From Euptelea pleiosperma (Eukaryota; Streptophyta; Magnoliopsida; Ranunculales; Eupteleaceae), in assembly GCA_035048495.1 (NCBI GenBank), contig CM068546.1, positions 16,808,435 to 16,872,434 of the forward strand: a DNA stretch of 64,000 nt, written 5' to 3'. A program made the translations under genes and the position numbers. The notes under the pieces were generated by a model. The model searched no databases. It had not been told where the DNA came from and worked only from the letters and a program-made list of their open reading frames with translations. Below are positions 13,085 through 25,900 of the stretch, piece after piece; position 1 is the first letter of the stretch, and each line of letters starts with the position of its first letter.

Positions 13085-14676
13085 TGTTTCAACACTTCAA
13101 ATGTGTTGCAACAATAGTAATGGAAGAGTTTGAGTCCAATTACGAGGTCCGGTTGCGAAAAAGTCACAAGTTATAGGCTTCGGAATGTAACACACAAACT
13201 GAGTCCAATTTGAGACGTTGACGCACGGATGGAGCTAACTTGTTTTGACAGTCATAAATCTTGTTCAAACACTTCAAATGTGTTGAAACAATTGTAATGG
13301 AAGAATTCGAGTCTAAATACGAGGTCCGGTTGCGAAAAAGTCACAAGTTATAGGCTTCGGAATGTAACCCACAAACTGAGTCCAATTTGAGACGTTCACG
13401 CACGGATGGAGCTAACTTGTTTTGACTGTCACGAATCTTGTTTCAACACTTCAAATGTGTTGCAATGATAGTAATGGAAGAGTTTGAGTCCAATTACGAG
13501 GTCCGGTTGCGAAAAAGTCACAAGTTATAGGCTTCGGAATGTAACACACAAACTGAGTCCAATTTGAGACGTTGACGCACGGATGGAGCTAACTTGTTTT
13601 GACTAGTCACGAATCTTGTTTCAACACTTCAAATGTGTTGCAACAATAGTAATGGAAGAGTTTGAGTCCAATTACGAGGTCCGGTTGCGAAAAAGTCACA
13701 AGTTATAGGCTTCGGAATGTAACACACAAACTGAGTCCAATTTGAGACGTTGACGCACGGATGGAGCTAACTTGTTTCGACAGTCATAAATCTTGTTCAA
13801 ACACTTCAAATGTGTTGAAACAATTGTAATGGAAGAATTCGAGTCTAAATACGAGGTCCGGTTGTGAAAAAGTCACAAGTTATAGGCTTCGGAATGTAAC
13901 CCACAAACTGAGTCCAATTTGAGACGTTCATGCACGGATAGAGCTAACTTGTTTTGACTGTCACGAATCTTGTTTCAACACTTCAAATGTGTTGCAATGA
14001 TATTAATGGAAGAGTTTGAGTCCAATTACGAGGTCCGGTTGCGAAAAAGTCACAAGTTATAGGCTTCGGAATGTAACACACAAACTGAGTCCAATTTGAG
14101 ACGTTGACGCACGGATGGAGCTAACTTGTTTTGACTGTCACGAATCTTGTTTCAACACTTCAAATGTGTTGCAATGATTGTAATGGAAGAGTTTGAGTCC
14201 AATTACGAGGTCCGGTTGCGAAAAAGCCACAAGTTATAGGCTTCGGAAAGTAACACACAAACGGAGTCTAATTTGAGACGTTCACGCACGGATGGAGCAA
14301 ACTTGTTTCGACTGTCCCGAATCTTTTCCAACACTTCAAATGTGTTGAAACAAGAGTAATGGAAGAATTCGAGTCTAATTACATGGTTCGGTTGTGAAAA
14401 GTCACAAGTTATAGGCTTCGGAATGTAACACACAAACTGAGTCCAATTTGAGACGTTGACTCACGGATGGAGCTAACTTGTTTCGCCTATCCCGAATCTT
14501 GTTCCAATACTTCAAATGTGTTGAAACAATATTAATGGAAGAGTTTGAGTCCAATTACGAGGTCCGGTTGCGAAAAAGTGACAAGTTATAGGCTTCGGAA
14601 TGTAACACACAAACTGAGTCCAATTTTAGACGTTCACGCACGGATGGAGCTAACTTGTTTTGACTATCACGAATCT
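13085..14676. repeat. Nine-monomer cassette D-C-E-D-C-E-E-A-B, copy 3
   Basis: Order and markers as in the earlier copies. The second D begins with gactagtcacg, a 1-bp insertion that looks like a D/E blend (gactatcacg and gactgtcacg). The stretch 13,020-14,880 matches 16,380-18,240 at an offset of 3,360 (19 monomers minus 3 bp). Confidence 0.78.
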
Positions 14677-15892
14677 TGTTTCAACACTTCAAATGTGTTG
14701 CAACAATAGTAATGGAAGAGTTTGAGTCCAATTACGAGGTCCGGTTGCGAAAAAGTCACAAGTTATAGGCTTCCAAATGTAACACACAAACTGAGTCCAA
14801 TTTGAGACGTTGACGCACGAAAGGAGGTAACTTGTTTCGACAGTCATAAATCTTGTTCAAACACTTCAAATGTGTTGAAACAATTGTAATGGAAGAATTC
14901 GAGTCTAAATACGAGGTCCGGTTGTGAAAAAGTCACAAGTTATAGGCTTCGGAATGTAACCCACAAACTGAGTCCAATTTGAGACGTTCACGCACGGATA
15001 GAGCTAACTTGTTTTGACTGTCACGAATCTTGTTTCAACACTTCAAATGTGTTGCAATGATAGTAATGGAAGAGTTTGAGTCCAATTACGAGGTCCGGTT
15101 GCGAAAAAGTCACAAGTTATAGGCTTCGGATTGTAACACACAAACTGAGTCCAATTTGAGACGTTGACGCACGGATGGAGCTAACTTGTTTTGACTGTCA
15201 CGAATCTTGTTTCAACACTTCAAATGTGTTGCAATGATTGTAATGGAAGAGTTTGAGTCCAATTACGAGGTCCGGTTGCGAAAAAGCCACAAGTTATAGG
15301 CTTCGGAAAGTAACACACAAACGGAGTCTAATTTGAGACGTTCACGCACGGATGGAGCAAACTTGTTTCGACTGTCCCGAATCTTTTCCAACACTTCAAA
15401 TGTGTTGAAACAAGAGTAATGGAAGAATTCGAGTCTAATTACATGGTTCGGTTGTGAAAAGTCACAAGTTATAGGCTTCGGAATGTAACACACAAACTGA
15501 GTCCAATTTGAGACGTTGACTCACGGATGGAGCTAACTTGTTTCGCCTATCCCGAATCTTGTTCCAATACTTCAAATGTGTTGAAACAATATTAATGGAA
15601 GAGTTTGAGTCCAATTACGAGGTCCGGTTGCGAAAAAGTGACAAGTTATAGGCTTCGGAATGTAACACACAAACTGAGTCCAATTTGAGACGTTGACGCA
15701 CGGATGGAGCTAACTTGTTTTGACTATCACGAATCTTGTTTCAACACTTCAAATGTGTTGCAACAATAGTAATGGAAGAGTTTGAGTCCAATTACGAGGT
15801 CCGGTTGCGAAAAAGTCACAAGTTATAGGCTTCCAAATGTAACACACAAACTGAGTCCAATTTGATACGTTGACGCAAGGAAGGAGGTAACT
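13773..15892. repeat. Tandem six-monomer duplication, 1,060 bp x 2
   Basis: Unit 1 is 13,773-14,832 and unit 2 is 14,833-15,892, each of class order C-E-E-A-B-D. The offset is 1,060 bp (6 x 177 minus the shared 2-bp deletion in the A monomer). It was checked at gagtctaaatacgagg, at the atcttttccaac deletion (14,321 and 15,381), at gtgacaagttatagg and at the D monomer. Differences include ttttagacgttcac against tttgagacgttgac. Confidence 0.85.
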
Positions 15893-16446
15893 TGTTTCGA
15901 CAGTCATAAATCTTGTTCAAACACTTCAAATGTGTTGAAACAATTATAATTGAAGAATTCGAGTCTAATTACGAGGTCCGGTTGCGAAAAAGTCACAAGT
16001 TATAGGCTTCGGAATGTAACATTCAAACTGAGTCCAATTTGAGACGTTGACGTACGGATGGAGCTATCTTGTTTCGCCTATCTCGAATCTTGTTCCAATA
16101 CTTCAAATGTGTTGAAACAATAATAATGGAAGAGTTTGAGTCCAATTACGAGGTCCGGTTCCGAAAAAGTCACAAGTTATAGGCTTCGGAATGTAACACA
16201 CAAACTGAGTCCAATTTGACACGTTGACGCACGGATGGAGCTAACTTGTTTTGACTATCACGAATCTTGTTTCAACACTTCAAATGTGTTGAAACAATAA
16301 TAATGGAAGAGTTTGAGTCCAATTACGAGGTCCGGTTCCGAAAAAGTCACAAGTTATAGGCTTCGGAATGTAACACACAAACTAAGTCCAATTTGAGACG
16401 TTGACGCACGGATGGAGCTAACTTGTTTTGACTATCACGAATCTTG
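15893..16446. repeat. Array segment C-B-(D/B chimera)
   Basis: Three monomers separating two cassette-bearing stretches. The third, starting near 16,270, is class D up to the dyad loop and class B afterwards. Its neighbour to the left carries ggttccgaaaaag, also seen in the chimera, so the chimera probably took its right part from that B monomer. Confidence 0.72.
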
Positions 16447-16447
16447 T
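16270..16447. repeat. Chimeric D/B monomer
   Basis: The left side gactatcacgaatcttgtttcaacac is class D; after the loop the sequence is gaaacaataataatgg, class B. The swap creates a perfect 10-bp dyad (gtttcaacac/gtgttgaaac). Recombination or gene conversion between neighbouring monomers is the simple explanation. Confidence 0.75.
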
Positions 16448-18040
16448 TTCAACACTTCAAATGTGTTGCAACAATAGTAATGGAAGAGTTTGAGTCCAAT
16501 TACGAGGTCCGGTTGCGAAAAAGTCACAAGTTATAGGCTTCGGAATGTAACACACAAACTGAGTCCAATTTGAGACGTTGACGCACGGATGGAGCTAACT
16601 TGTTTCGACAGTCATAAATCTTGTTCAAACACTTCAAATGTGTTGAAACAATTGTAATGGAAGAATTCGAGTCTAAATACGAGGTCCGGTTGCGAAAAAG
16701 TCACAAGTTATAGGCTTCGGAATGTAACCCACAAACTGAGTCCAATTTGAGACGTTCACGCACGGATGGAGCTAACTTGTTTTGACTGTCACGAATCTTG
16801 TTTCAACACTTCAAATGTGTTGCAATGATAGTAATGGAAGAGTTTGAGTCCAATTACGAGGTCCGGTTGCGAAAAAGTCACAAGTTATAGGCTTCGGAAT
16901 GTAACATACAAACTGAGTCCAATTTGAGACGTTGACGCACGGATGGAGCTAACTTGTTTTGACTATCACGAATCTTGTTTCAACACTTCAAATGTGTTGC
17001 AACAATAGTAATGGAAGAGTTTGAGTCCAATTACGAGGTCCGGTTGCGAAAAAGTCACAAGTTATAGGCTTCGGAATGTAACACACAAACTGAGTCCAAT
17101 TTGAGACGTTGACGCACGGATGGAGCTAACTTGTTTCGACAGTCATAAATCTTGTTCAAACACTTCAAATGTGTTGAAACAATTGTAATGGAAGAATTCG
17201 AGTCTAAATACGAGGTCCGGTTGTGAAAAAGTCACAAGTTATAGGCTTCGGAATGTAACCCACAAACTGAGTCCAATTTGAGACGTTCATGCACGGATAG
17301 AGCTAACTTGTTTTGACTGTCACGAATCTTGTTTCAACACTTCAAATGTGTTGCAATGATATTAATGGAAGAGTTTGAGTCCAATTACGAGGTCCGGTTG
17401 CGAAAAAGTCACAAGTTATAGGCTTCGGAATGTAACACACAAACTGAGTCCAATTTGAGACGTTGACGCACGGATGGAGCTAACTTGTTTTGACTGTCAC
17501 GAATCTTGTTTCAACACTTCAAATGTGTTGCAATGATTGTAATGGAAGAGTTTGAGTCCAATTACGAGGTCCGGTTGCGAAAAAGCCACAAGTTATAGGC
17601 TTCGGAAAGTAACACACAAACGGAGTCTAATTTGAGACGTTCACGCACGGATGGAGCAAACTTGTTTCGACTGTCCCGAATCTTGTTCCAACACTTCAAA
17701 TGTGTTGAAACAAGAGTAATGGAAGAATTCGAGTCTAATTACATGGTTCGGTTGCGAAAAGTCACAAGTTATAGGCTTCGGAATGTAACACACAAACTGA
17801 GTCCAATTTGAGACGTTGACTCACGGATGGAGCTAACTTGTTTCGCCTATCCCGAATCTTGTTCCAATACTTCAAATGTGTTGAAACAATATTAATGGAA
17901 GAGTTTGAGTCCAATTACGAGGTCCGGTTGCGAAAAAGTGACAAGTTATAGGCTTCGGAATGTAACACACAAACTGAGTCCAATTTTAGACGTTCACGCA
18001 CGGATGGAGCTAACTTGTTTTGACTATCACGAATCTTGTT
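16447..18040. repeat. Nine-monomer cassette D-C-E-D-C-E-E-A-B, copy 4
   Basis: Order as in copies 1-3. The A member near 17,690 has the intact atcttgttccaac, not the 2-bp deletion of the copies at 14.3 and 15.4 kb, while other markers (tcatgcacggatag, caagagtaatgg, acatggttcgg) are shared. Confidence 0.78.
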
Positions 18041-19805
18041 TCAACACTTCAAATGTGTTGCAACAATAGTAATGGAAGAGTTTGAGTCCAATTACGAGGT
18101 CCGGTTGCGAAAAAGTCACAAGTTATAGGCTTCCAAATGTAACACACAAACTGAGTCCAATTTGAGACGTTGACGCACGAAAGGAGGTAACTTGTTTCGA
18201 CAGTCATAAATCTTGTTCAAACACTTCAAATGTGTTGAAACAATTATAATTGAAGAATTCGAGTCTAATTACGAGGTCCGGTTGCGAAAAAGTCACAAGT
18301 TATAGGCTTCGGAATGTAACACACAAACTGAGTCCAATTTGAGACGTTCACGCACGGATAGAGCTAACTTGTTTCCACTGTCCCGAATCTTGTTCCAACA
18401 CTTCAAATGTGTTGAAACAATAGTAATGGAAGAATTCGAGTCTAATTACGAGGTTCGGTTGCGAAAAAGTCACAAGTTATAGGCTTCGGAATGTAACACA
18501 CAAACTGAGTCCAATTTGAGACGTTGACGCACGGATGGAGCTATCTTGTTTCGCCTATCTCGAATCTTGTTCCAATACTTCAAATGTGTTGAAACAATAA
18601 TAATGGAAGAGTTTGAGTCCAATTACGAGGTCCGGTTCCGAAAAAGTCACAAGTTATAGGCTTCGGAATGTAACACACAAACTGAGTCCAATTTGACACG
18701 TTGACGCACGGATGGAGCTAACTTGTTTTGACGATCACGAATCTTGTTTCAAAACTTCAAATGTGTTGTAACAATAGTAATGGAAGAGTTTGAGTCCAAT
18801 TACGAGGTCCGGTTGCGAAAAAGTCACAAGTTATAGGCTTCGGAATGTAACACACAAACTGAATCCAATTTGAGACGTTGACGCACGGATGGAGCTAACT
18901 TGTTTCGACTGTCATAAATCTTGTTCAAACACTTCAAATGTGTTGAAACAATTGTAATGGAAGAATTCGAGTCTAATTACGAGGTCCGGTTGCGAAAAAG
19001 TCACAAGTTATAGGCTTCGGAATGTAACCCACAAACTGAGTCCAATTTGAGACGTTCACGCACGGATGGAGCTATCTTGTTTCGACTGTCCCGAATCTTG
19101 TTCCAACACTTCAAATATGTTGAAACAATAGTAATGGAAGAATTCGAGTGTAATTACGAGGTTCGGTTGCGAAAAACTCAGAAGTTATAGGCTTCGGAAT
19201 GTAACATACAAACTGAGTCCAATTTGAGACGTTGACGCACGGATGGAGCTAACTTGTTTCGACAGTGATAAATCATGTTCCAACACTTCAATTGTGTTGA
19301 AACAATTATAATGGAAGAATTCGAGTCTAATTACGAGGTCCGGTTGCGAAAAAGTCACAAGTTATAGGCTTCGGAATGTAACACACAAACTGAGTCCAAT
19401 TTGAGACGTTGACGCACGGATGGAGCTAACTTGTTTTGACTGTCACGAATCTTGTTTCAACACTTCAAATGTGTTGCAATGATAGTAATGGAAGAGTTTG
19501 AGTCCAATTACGAGGTCCGGTTGCGAAAAAGTCACAAGTTATAGGCTTCGGAATGTAACACACAAACTGAGTCCAATTTGAGACGTTGACGCACGGATGG
19601 AGCTAACTTGTTTCGACAGTGATAAATCATGTTCCAACACTTCAATTGTGTTGAAACAATAGTAATGGAAGAATTCGAGTCTAATTACGAGGTTCGGTTG
19701 CGAAAAAGTCACAAGTTATAGGCTTCGGAATGTAACATACAAACTGAGTCCAATTTGAGACGTTGACGCACGGATGGAGCTAACTTGTTTTGACTATCAC
19801 GAATC
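18041..19805. repeat. Array segment D-C-A-B-D-C-G-F-E-(F/A chimera)
   Basis: Ten monomers. About 18,240-19,560 resembles 3,190-4,510, including the marker gaaaaactcagaag (near 4,145 and 19,175). The last monomer is F on its left side (gtgataaatcatg, cttcaattgtg) and A on its right side (caatagtaatgg, gaggttcgg). Confidence 0.72.
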
Positions 19806-21395
19806 TTGTTTCAACACTTCAAATGTGTTGCAACAATAGTAATGGAAGAGTTTGAGTCCAATTACGAGGTCCGGTTGCGAAAAAGTCACAAGTTATAGGC
19901 TTCGGAATGTAACACACAAACTGAGTCCAATTTGAGACGTTGACGCACGGATGGAGCTAACTTGTTTCGACAGTCATAAATCTTGTTCAAACACTTCAAA
20001 TGTGTTGAAACAATTGTAATGGAAGAATTCGAGTCTAAATACGAGGTCCGGTTGCGAAAAAGTCACAAGTTATAGGCTTCGGAATGTAACCCACAAACTG
20101 AGTCCAATTTGAGACGTTCACGCACGGATGGAGCTAACTTGTTTTGACTGTCACGAATCTTGTTTCAACACTTCAAATGTGTTGCAATGATAGTAATGGA
20201 AGAGTTTGAGTCCAATTACGAGGTCCGGTTGCGAAAAAGTCACAAGTTATAGGCTTCGGAATGTAACATACAAACTGAGTCCAATTTGAGACGTTGACGC
20301 ACGGATGGAGCTAACTTGTTTTGACTATCACGAATCTTGTTTCAACACTTCAAATGTGTTGCAACAATAGTAATGGATGAGTTTGAGTCCAATTACGAGG
20401 TCCGGTTGCGAAAAAGTCACAAGTTATAGGCTTCGGAATGTAACACACAAACTGAGTCCAATTTGAGACGTTCACGCACGGATGGAGCTAACTTGTTTCG
20501 ACAGTCATAAATCTTGTTCAAACACTTCAAATGTGTTGAAACAATTGTAATGGAAGAATTCGAGTCTAAATACGAGGTCCGGTTGTGAAAAAGTCACAAG
20601 TTATAGGCTTCGGAATGTAACCCACAAACTGAGTCCAATTTGAGACGTTCACGCACGGATAGAGCTAACTTGTTTTGACTGTCACGAATCTTGTTTCAAC
20701 ACTTCAAATGTGTTGCAATGATAGTAATGGAAGAGTTTGAGTCCAATTACGAGGTCCGGTTGCGAAAAAGTCACAAGTTATAGGCTTCGGATTGTAACAC
20801 ACAAACTGAGTCCAATTTGAGACGTTGACGCACGGATGGAGCTAACTTGTTTTGACTGTCACGAATCTTGTTTCAACACTTCAAATGTGTTGCAATGATT
20901 GTAATGGAAGAGTTTGAGTCCAATTACGAGGTCCGGTTGCGAAAAAGCCACAAGTTATAGGCTTCGGAAAGTAACACACAAACGGAGTCTAATTTGAGAC
21001 GTTCACGCACGGATGGAGCAAACTTGTTTCGACTGTCCCGAATCTTTTCCAACACTTCAAATGTGTTGAAACAAGAGTAATGGAAGAATTCGAGTCTAAT
21101 TACATGGTTCGGTTGTGAAAAGTCACAAGTTATAGGCTTCGGAATGTAACACACAAACTGAGTCCAATTTGAGACGTTGACTCACGGATGGAGCTAACTT
21201 GTTTCGCCTATCCCGAATCTTGTTCCAATACTTCAAATGTGTTGAAACAATATTAATGGAAGAGTTTGAGTCCAATTACGAGGTCCGGTTGCGAAAAAGT
21301 GACAAGTTATAGGCTTCGGAATGTAACACACAAACTGAGTCCAATTTGAGACGTTGACGCACGGATGGAGCTAACTTGTTTTGACTATCACGAAT
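19806..21395. repeat. Nine-monomer cassette D-C-E-D-C-E-E-A-B, copy 5
   Basis: Same order as copies 1-4 and nearly the same sequence as copy 2 at an offset of 13,792-13,793; the offset steps by one at the extra base in the E near 6,386. It carries the atcttttccaac deletion at 21,041. Confidence 0.8.
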
Positions 21396-22980
21396 CTTGT
21401 TTCAACACTTCAAATGTGTTGCAACAATAGTAATGGAAGAGTTTGAGTCCAATTACGAGGTCCGGTTGCGAAAAAGTCACAAGTTATAGGCTTCCAAATG
21501 TAACACACAAACTGAGTCCAATTTGATACGTTGACGCAAGGAAGGAGGTAACTTGTTTCGACAGTCATAAATCTTGTTCAAACACTTCAAATGTGTTGAA
21601 ACAATTATAATTGAAGAATTCGAGTCTAATTACGAGGTCCGGTTGCGAAAAAGTCACAAGTTATAGGCTTCGGAATGTAACATTCAAACTGAGTCCAATT
21701 TGAGACGTTGACGCACGGATGGAGCTATCTTGTTTCGCCTATCTCGAATCTTGTTCCAATACTTCAAATGTGTTGAAACAATAATAATGGAAGAGTTTGA
21801 GTCCAATTACGAGGTCCGGTTCCGAAAAAGTCACAAGTTATAGGCTTCGGAATGTAACACACAAACTGAGTCCAATTTGACACGTTGACGCACGGATGGA
21901 GCTAACTTGTTTTGACTATCACGAATCTTGTTTCAACACTTCAAATGTGTTGCAACAATAGTAATGGAAGAGTTTGAGTCCAATTACGAGGTCCGGTTGC
22001 GAAAAAGTCACAAGTTATAGGCTTCGGAATGTAACACACAAACTGAATCCAATTTGAGACGTTGACGCACGGATGGAGCTAACTTGTTTCGACTGTCATA
22101 AATCTTGTTCAAACACTTCAAATGTGTTGAAACAATTGTAATGGAAGAATTCGAGTCTAATTACGAGGTCCGGTTGCGAAAAAGTCACAAGTTATAGGCT
22201 TCGGAATGTAACCCACAAACTGAGTCCAATTTGAGACGTTCACGCACGGATGGAGCTAACTTGTTTCGACTGTCCCGAATCTTGTTCCAACACTTCAAAT
22301 ATGTTGAAACAATAGTAATGGAAGAATTCGAGTCTAATTACGAGGTTCGGTTGCGAAAAACTCACAAGTTATAGGCTTCGGAATGTAACATACAAACTGA
22401 GTCCAATTTGAGACGTTGACGCACGGATGGAGCTAACTTGTTTCGATAGTGATAAATCATGTTCCAACACTTCAATTGTGTTGAAACAATTATAATGGAA
22501 GAATTCGAGTCTAATTACGAGGTCCGGTTGCGAAAAAGTCACAAGTTATAGGCTTCGGAATGTAACACACAAACTGAGTCCAATTTGAGACGTTGACGCA
22601 CGGATGGAGCTAACTTGTTTTGACTGTCACGAATCTTGTTTCAACACTTCAAATGTGTTGCAATGATAGTAATGGAAGAGTTTGAGTCCAATTACGAGGT
22701 CCGGTTGCGAAAAAGTCACAAGTTATAGGCTTCGGAATGTAACACACAAACTGAGTCCAATTTGAGACGTTGACGCACGGATGGAGCTAACTTGTTTCGC
22801 CTATCCCGAATCTTGTTCCAATACTTCAAATGTGTTGAAACAATAATAATGGAAGAGTTTGAGTCCAATTACGAGGTCCGGTTGCGAAAAAGTCACAAGT
22901 TATAGGCTTCGGAATGTAACACACAACTGAGTCCAATTTGAGACGTTCACGTACGGATGGAGCTAACTTGTTTCGACTGT
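21396..22980. repeat. Array segment D-C-B-D-C-G-F-E-B
   Basis: Nine monomers matching 7,607-9,131, the right part of the 3.28-kb duplicate pair. The shared markers are tgatacgttgacgcaagg, ataattgaagaattc, aacattcaaac and cgatagtgataaatcatg. Homology breaks near 22,924, where acacaactgag replaces acacaaactgaat. Confidence 0.75.
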
Positions 22981-25900
22981 CCCAAATCTTGTTCCAACAC
23001 TTCAAATGTGTTGAAACAATAGTAGTGGAAGAATTCCAGTCTAATTACGAGGTTCGGTTGCGAAAAAGTCACAAGTTATAGGCTTCGGAATGTAACATAC
23101 AAACTGAGTCCAATTTGAGACGTTGACGCACGGATGGAGCTAACTTGTTTTGACTATCACGAATCTTGTTGAATAAATAGTAATGGAAGAATTCGAGTCT
23201 AATTACGAGGTCCGGTTGAGAAAAAGTCACAAGTTATAGGCTTCCAAATGTAACACACAAACTGAGTCCAATTTTAGACGTTGACGCACGGAAGGAGCTA
23301 ACTTGTTTCGACTGTCATAAATCTTGTTCAAACACTTCAAATGTGTTGAAACAATTATAATGGAAGAATTCGAGTCTAATTACGAGGTCCGGTTGCGAAA
23401 AAGTCACAAGTTGTAGGCTTCGGAATGTAACACACAAACTGAGTCCAATTTGAGACGTTCACGCACGGATGGAGCTAACTTGTTTCGACTGTCCCAAATC
23501 TTGTTCCAACACTTCAAATGTGTTGAAACAATAGTAGTGGAAGAATTCGAGTCTAATTACGAGGTTCGGTTGCGAAAAAGTCACAAGTTATAGGCTTCGG
23601 AATGTAACATACAAACTGAGTCCAATTTGAGACGTTGACGCACGGATGGAGCTAACTTGTTTTGACTATCACGAATCTTGTTTCAACACTTCAAATGTGT
23701 TGCAACAATAGTAATGGAAGAGTTTGAGTCCAATTACGAGGTCCGGTTGCGAAAAAGTCACAAGTTATAGGCTTCGAAATGTAACACACAAACTGAGTCC
23801 AATTTGAGACGTTGACGCACGGATGGAGCTAACTTGTTTCGACAGTCATAAATCTTGTTCAAACACTTCAAATGTGTTGAAACAATTGTAATGGAAGAAT
23901 TCGAGTCTAATTACGAGGTCCGGTTGCGAAAAAGTCACAAGTTATAGGCTTCGGAATGTAACCCACAAACTGAGTCCAATTTGAGACGTTCACGCACGGA
24001 TGGAGCTAACTTGTTTTGACTGTCACGAATCTTGTTTCAACACTTCAAATGTGTTGCAATGATAGTAATGGAAGAGTTTGAGTCCAATTACGAGGTCCGG
24101 TTGCGAAAAAGTCACAAGTTATAGGCTTCGGAATGTAACACACAAACTGAGTCCAATTTGAGACATTGACGCACGGATGGAGCTAACTTGTTTTGACTGT
24201 CACGAATCTTGTTTCAACACTTCAAATGTGTTGCAATGATTGTAATGGAAGAGTTTGAGTCCAATTACGAGGTCCGGTTGCGAAAAAGTCACAAGTTATA
24301 GGCTTCGGAATGTAACACACAACTGAGTCCAATTTGAGACGTTCACGCACGGATGGAGCTAACTTGTTTCGACTGTCCCGAATCTTGTTCCAACACTTCA
24401 AATATGTTGAAACAATAGTAATGGAAGAATTCGAGTCCAATTACGAGGTTCGGTTGCGAAAAACTCACAAGTTATAGGCTTCGGAATGTAACATACAAAC
24501 TGAGTCCAATTTGAGACGTTGACGCACGGATGGAGCTAACTTGTTTCGATAGTGATAAATCATGTTCCAACACTTCAATTGTGTTGAAACAATTATAATG
24601 GAAGAATTCGAGTCTAATTACGAGGTCCGGTTGCGAAAAAGTCACAAGTTATAGGCTTCGGAATGTAACACACAAACTGAGTCCAATTTGAGACGTTGAC
24701 GCACGGATGGAGCTAACTTGTTTCGACTATCCCGAATCTTGTTCCAACACTTCAAATGTGTTGAAACAATAGTAATGGAAGAGTTTGAGTCCAATTACGA
24801 GGTCCGGTTGCGAAAAAGTCACAAGTTATAGGCTTCGGAATGTAACACACAAACTGAGTCCAATTTGAGACGTTGACGCACGGATGGAGCTAACTTGTTT
24901 CGACTGTCATAAATCTTGTTCAAACACTTCAAATGTGTTGAAACAATTGTAATGGAAGAATTCGAGTCTAATTACGAGGTCCGGTTGCGAAAAAGTCACA
25001 AGTTATAGGCTTCGGAATGTAACACACAAACTGAGTCCAATTTGAGACGTTCACGCACGGATGGAGCTAACTTGTTTCGACTGTCCCGAATCTTGTTCCA
25101 ACACTTCAAATATGTTGAAACAATAGTAATGGAAGAATTCGAGTCCAATTACGAGGTTCGGTTGCGAAAAACTCACAAGTTATAGGCTTCGGAATGTAAC
25201 ATACAAACTGAGTCCAATTTGAGACGTTGACGCACGGATGGAGCTAACTTGTTTCGATAGTGATAAATCATGTTCCAACACTTCAATTGTGTTGAAACAA
25301 TTATAATGGAAGAATTCGAGTCTAATTACGAGGTCCGGTTGCGAAAAAGTCACAAGTTATAGGCTTCGGAATGTAACACACAAACTGAGTCCAATTTGAG
25401 ACGTTGACGCACGGATGGAGCTAACTTGTTTTGACTGTCACGAATCTTGTTTCAACACTTCAAATGTGTTGCAATGATAGTAATGAAAGAGTTTGAGTCC
25501 AATTACGAGGTCCGGTTGCGAAAAAGTCACAAGTTATAGGCTTCGGAATGTAACACACAAACTGAGTCCAATTTGAGACGTTGACGCACGGATGGAGCTA
25601 ACTTGTTTCGCCTATCCCGAATCTTGTTCCAATACTTCAAATGTGTTGAAACAATAATAATGGAAGAGTTTGAGTCCAATTACGAGGTCCGGTTGCGAAA
25701 AAGTCACAAGTTATAGGATTCGGAATGTAACACACAACTGAGTCCAATTTGAGACGTTCACGTACGGATGGAGCTAACTTGTTTCAACTGTCCCGAATAT
25801 TGTTCCAACACTTCAAATATGTTGAAACAATAGTAATGGAAGAATTCGAGTCTAATTACGAGGTTCGGTTGTGAAAAAGTCACAAGTTATAGGCTTCGGA

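Noticed and set aside
14203..14433. 76-residue open frame on the - strand, also at 15,263, 20,924 and 31,695
   Set aside because: It lies inside ordinary monomers and depends on the 2-bp deletion atcttttccaac and a missing A. Monomer length 177 is divisible by three, so frames carry over from one monomer to the next and short open frames recur. There is no usable start context, domain or codon signature.
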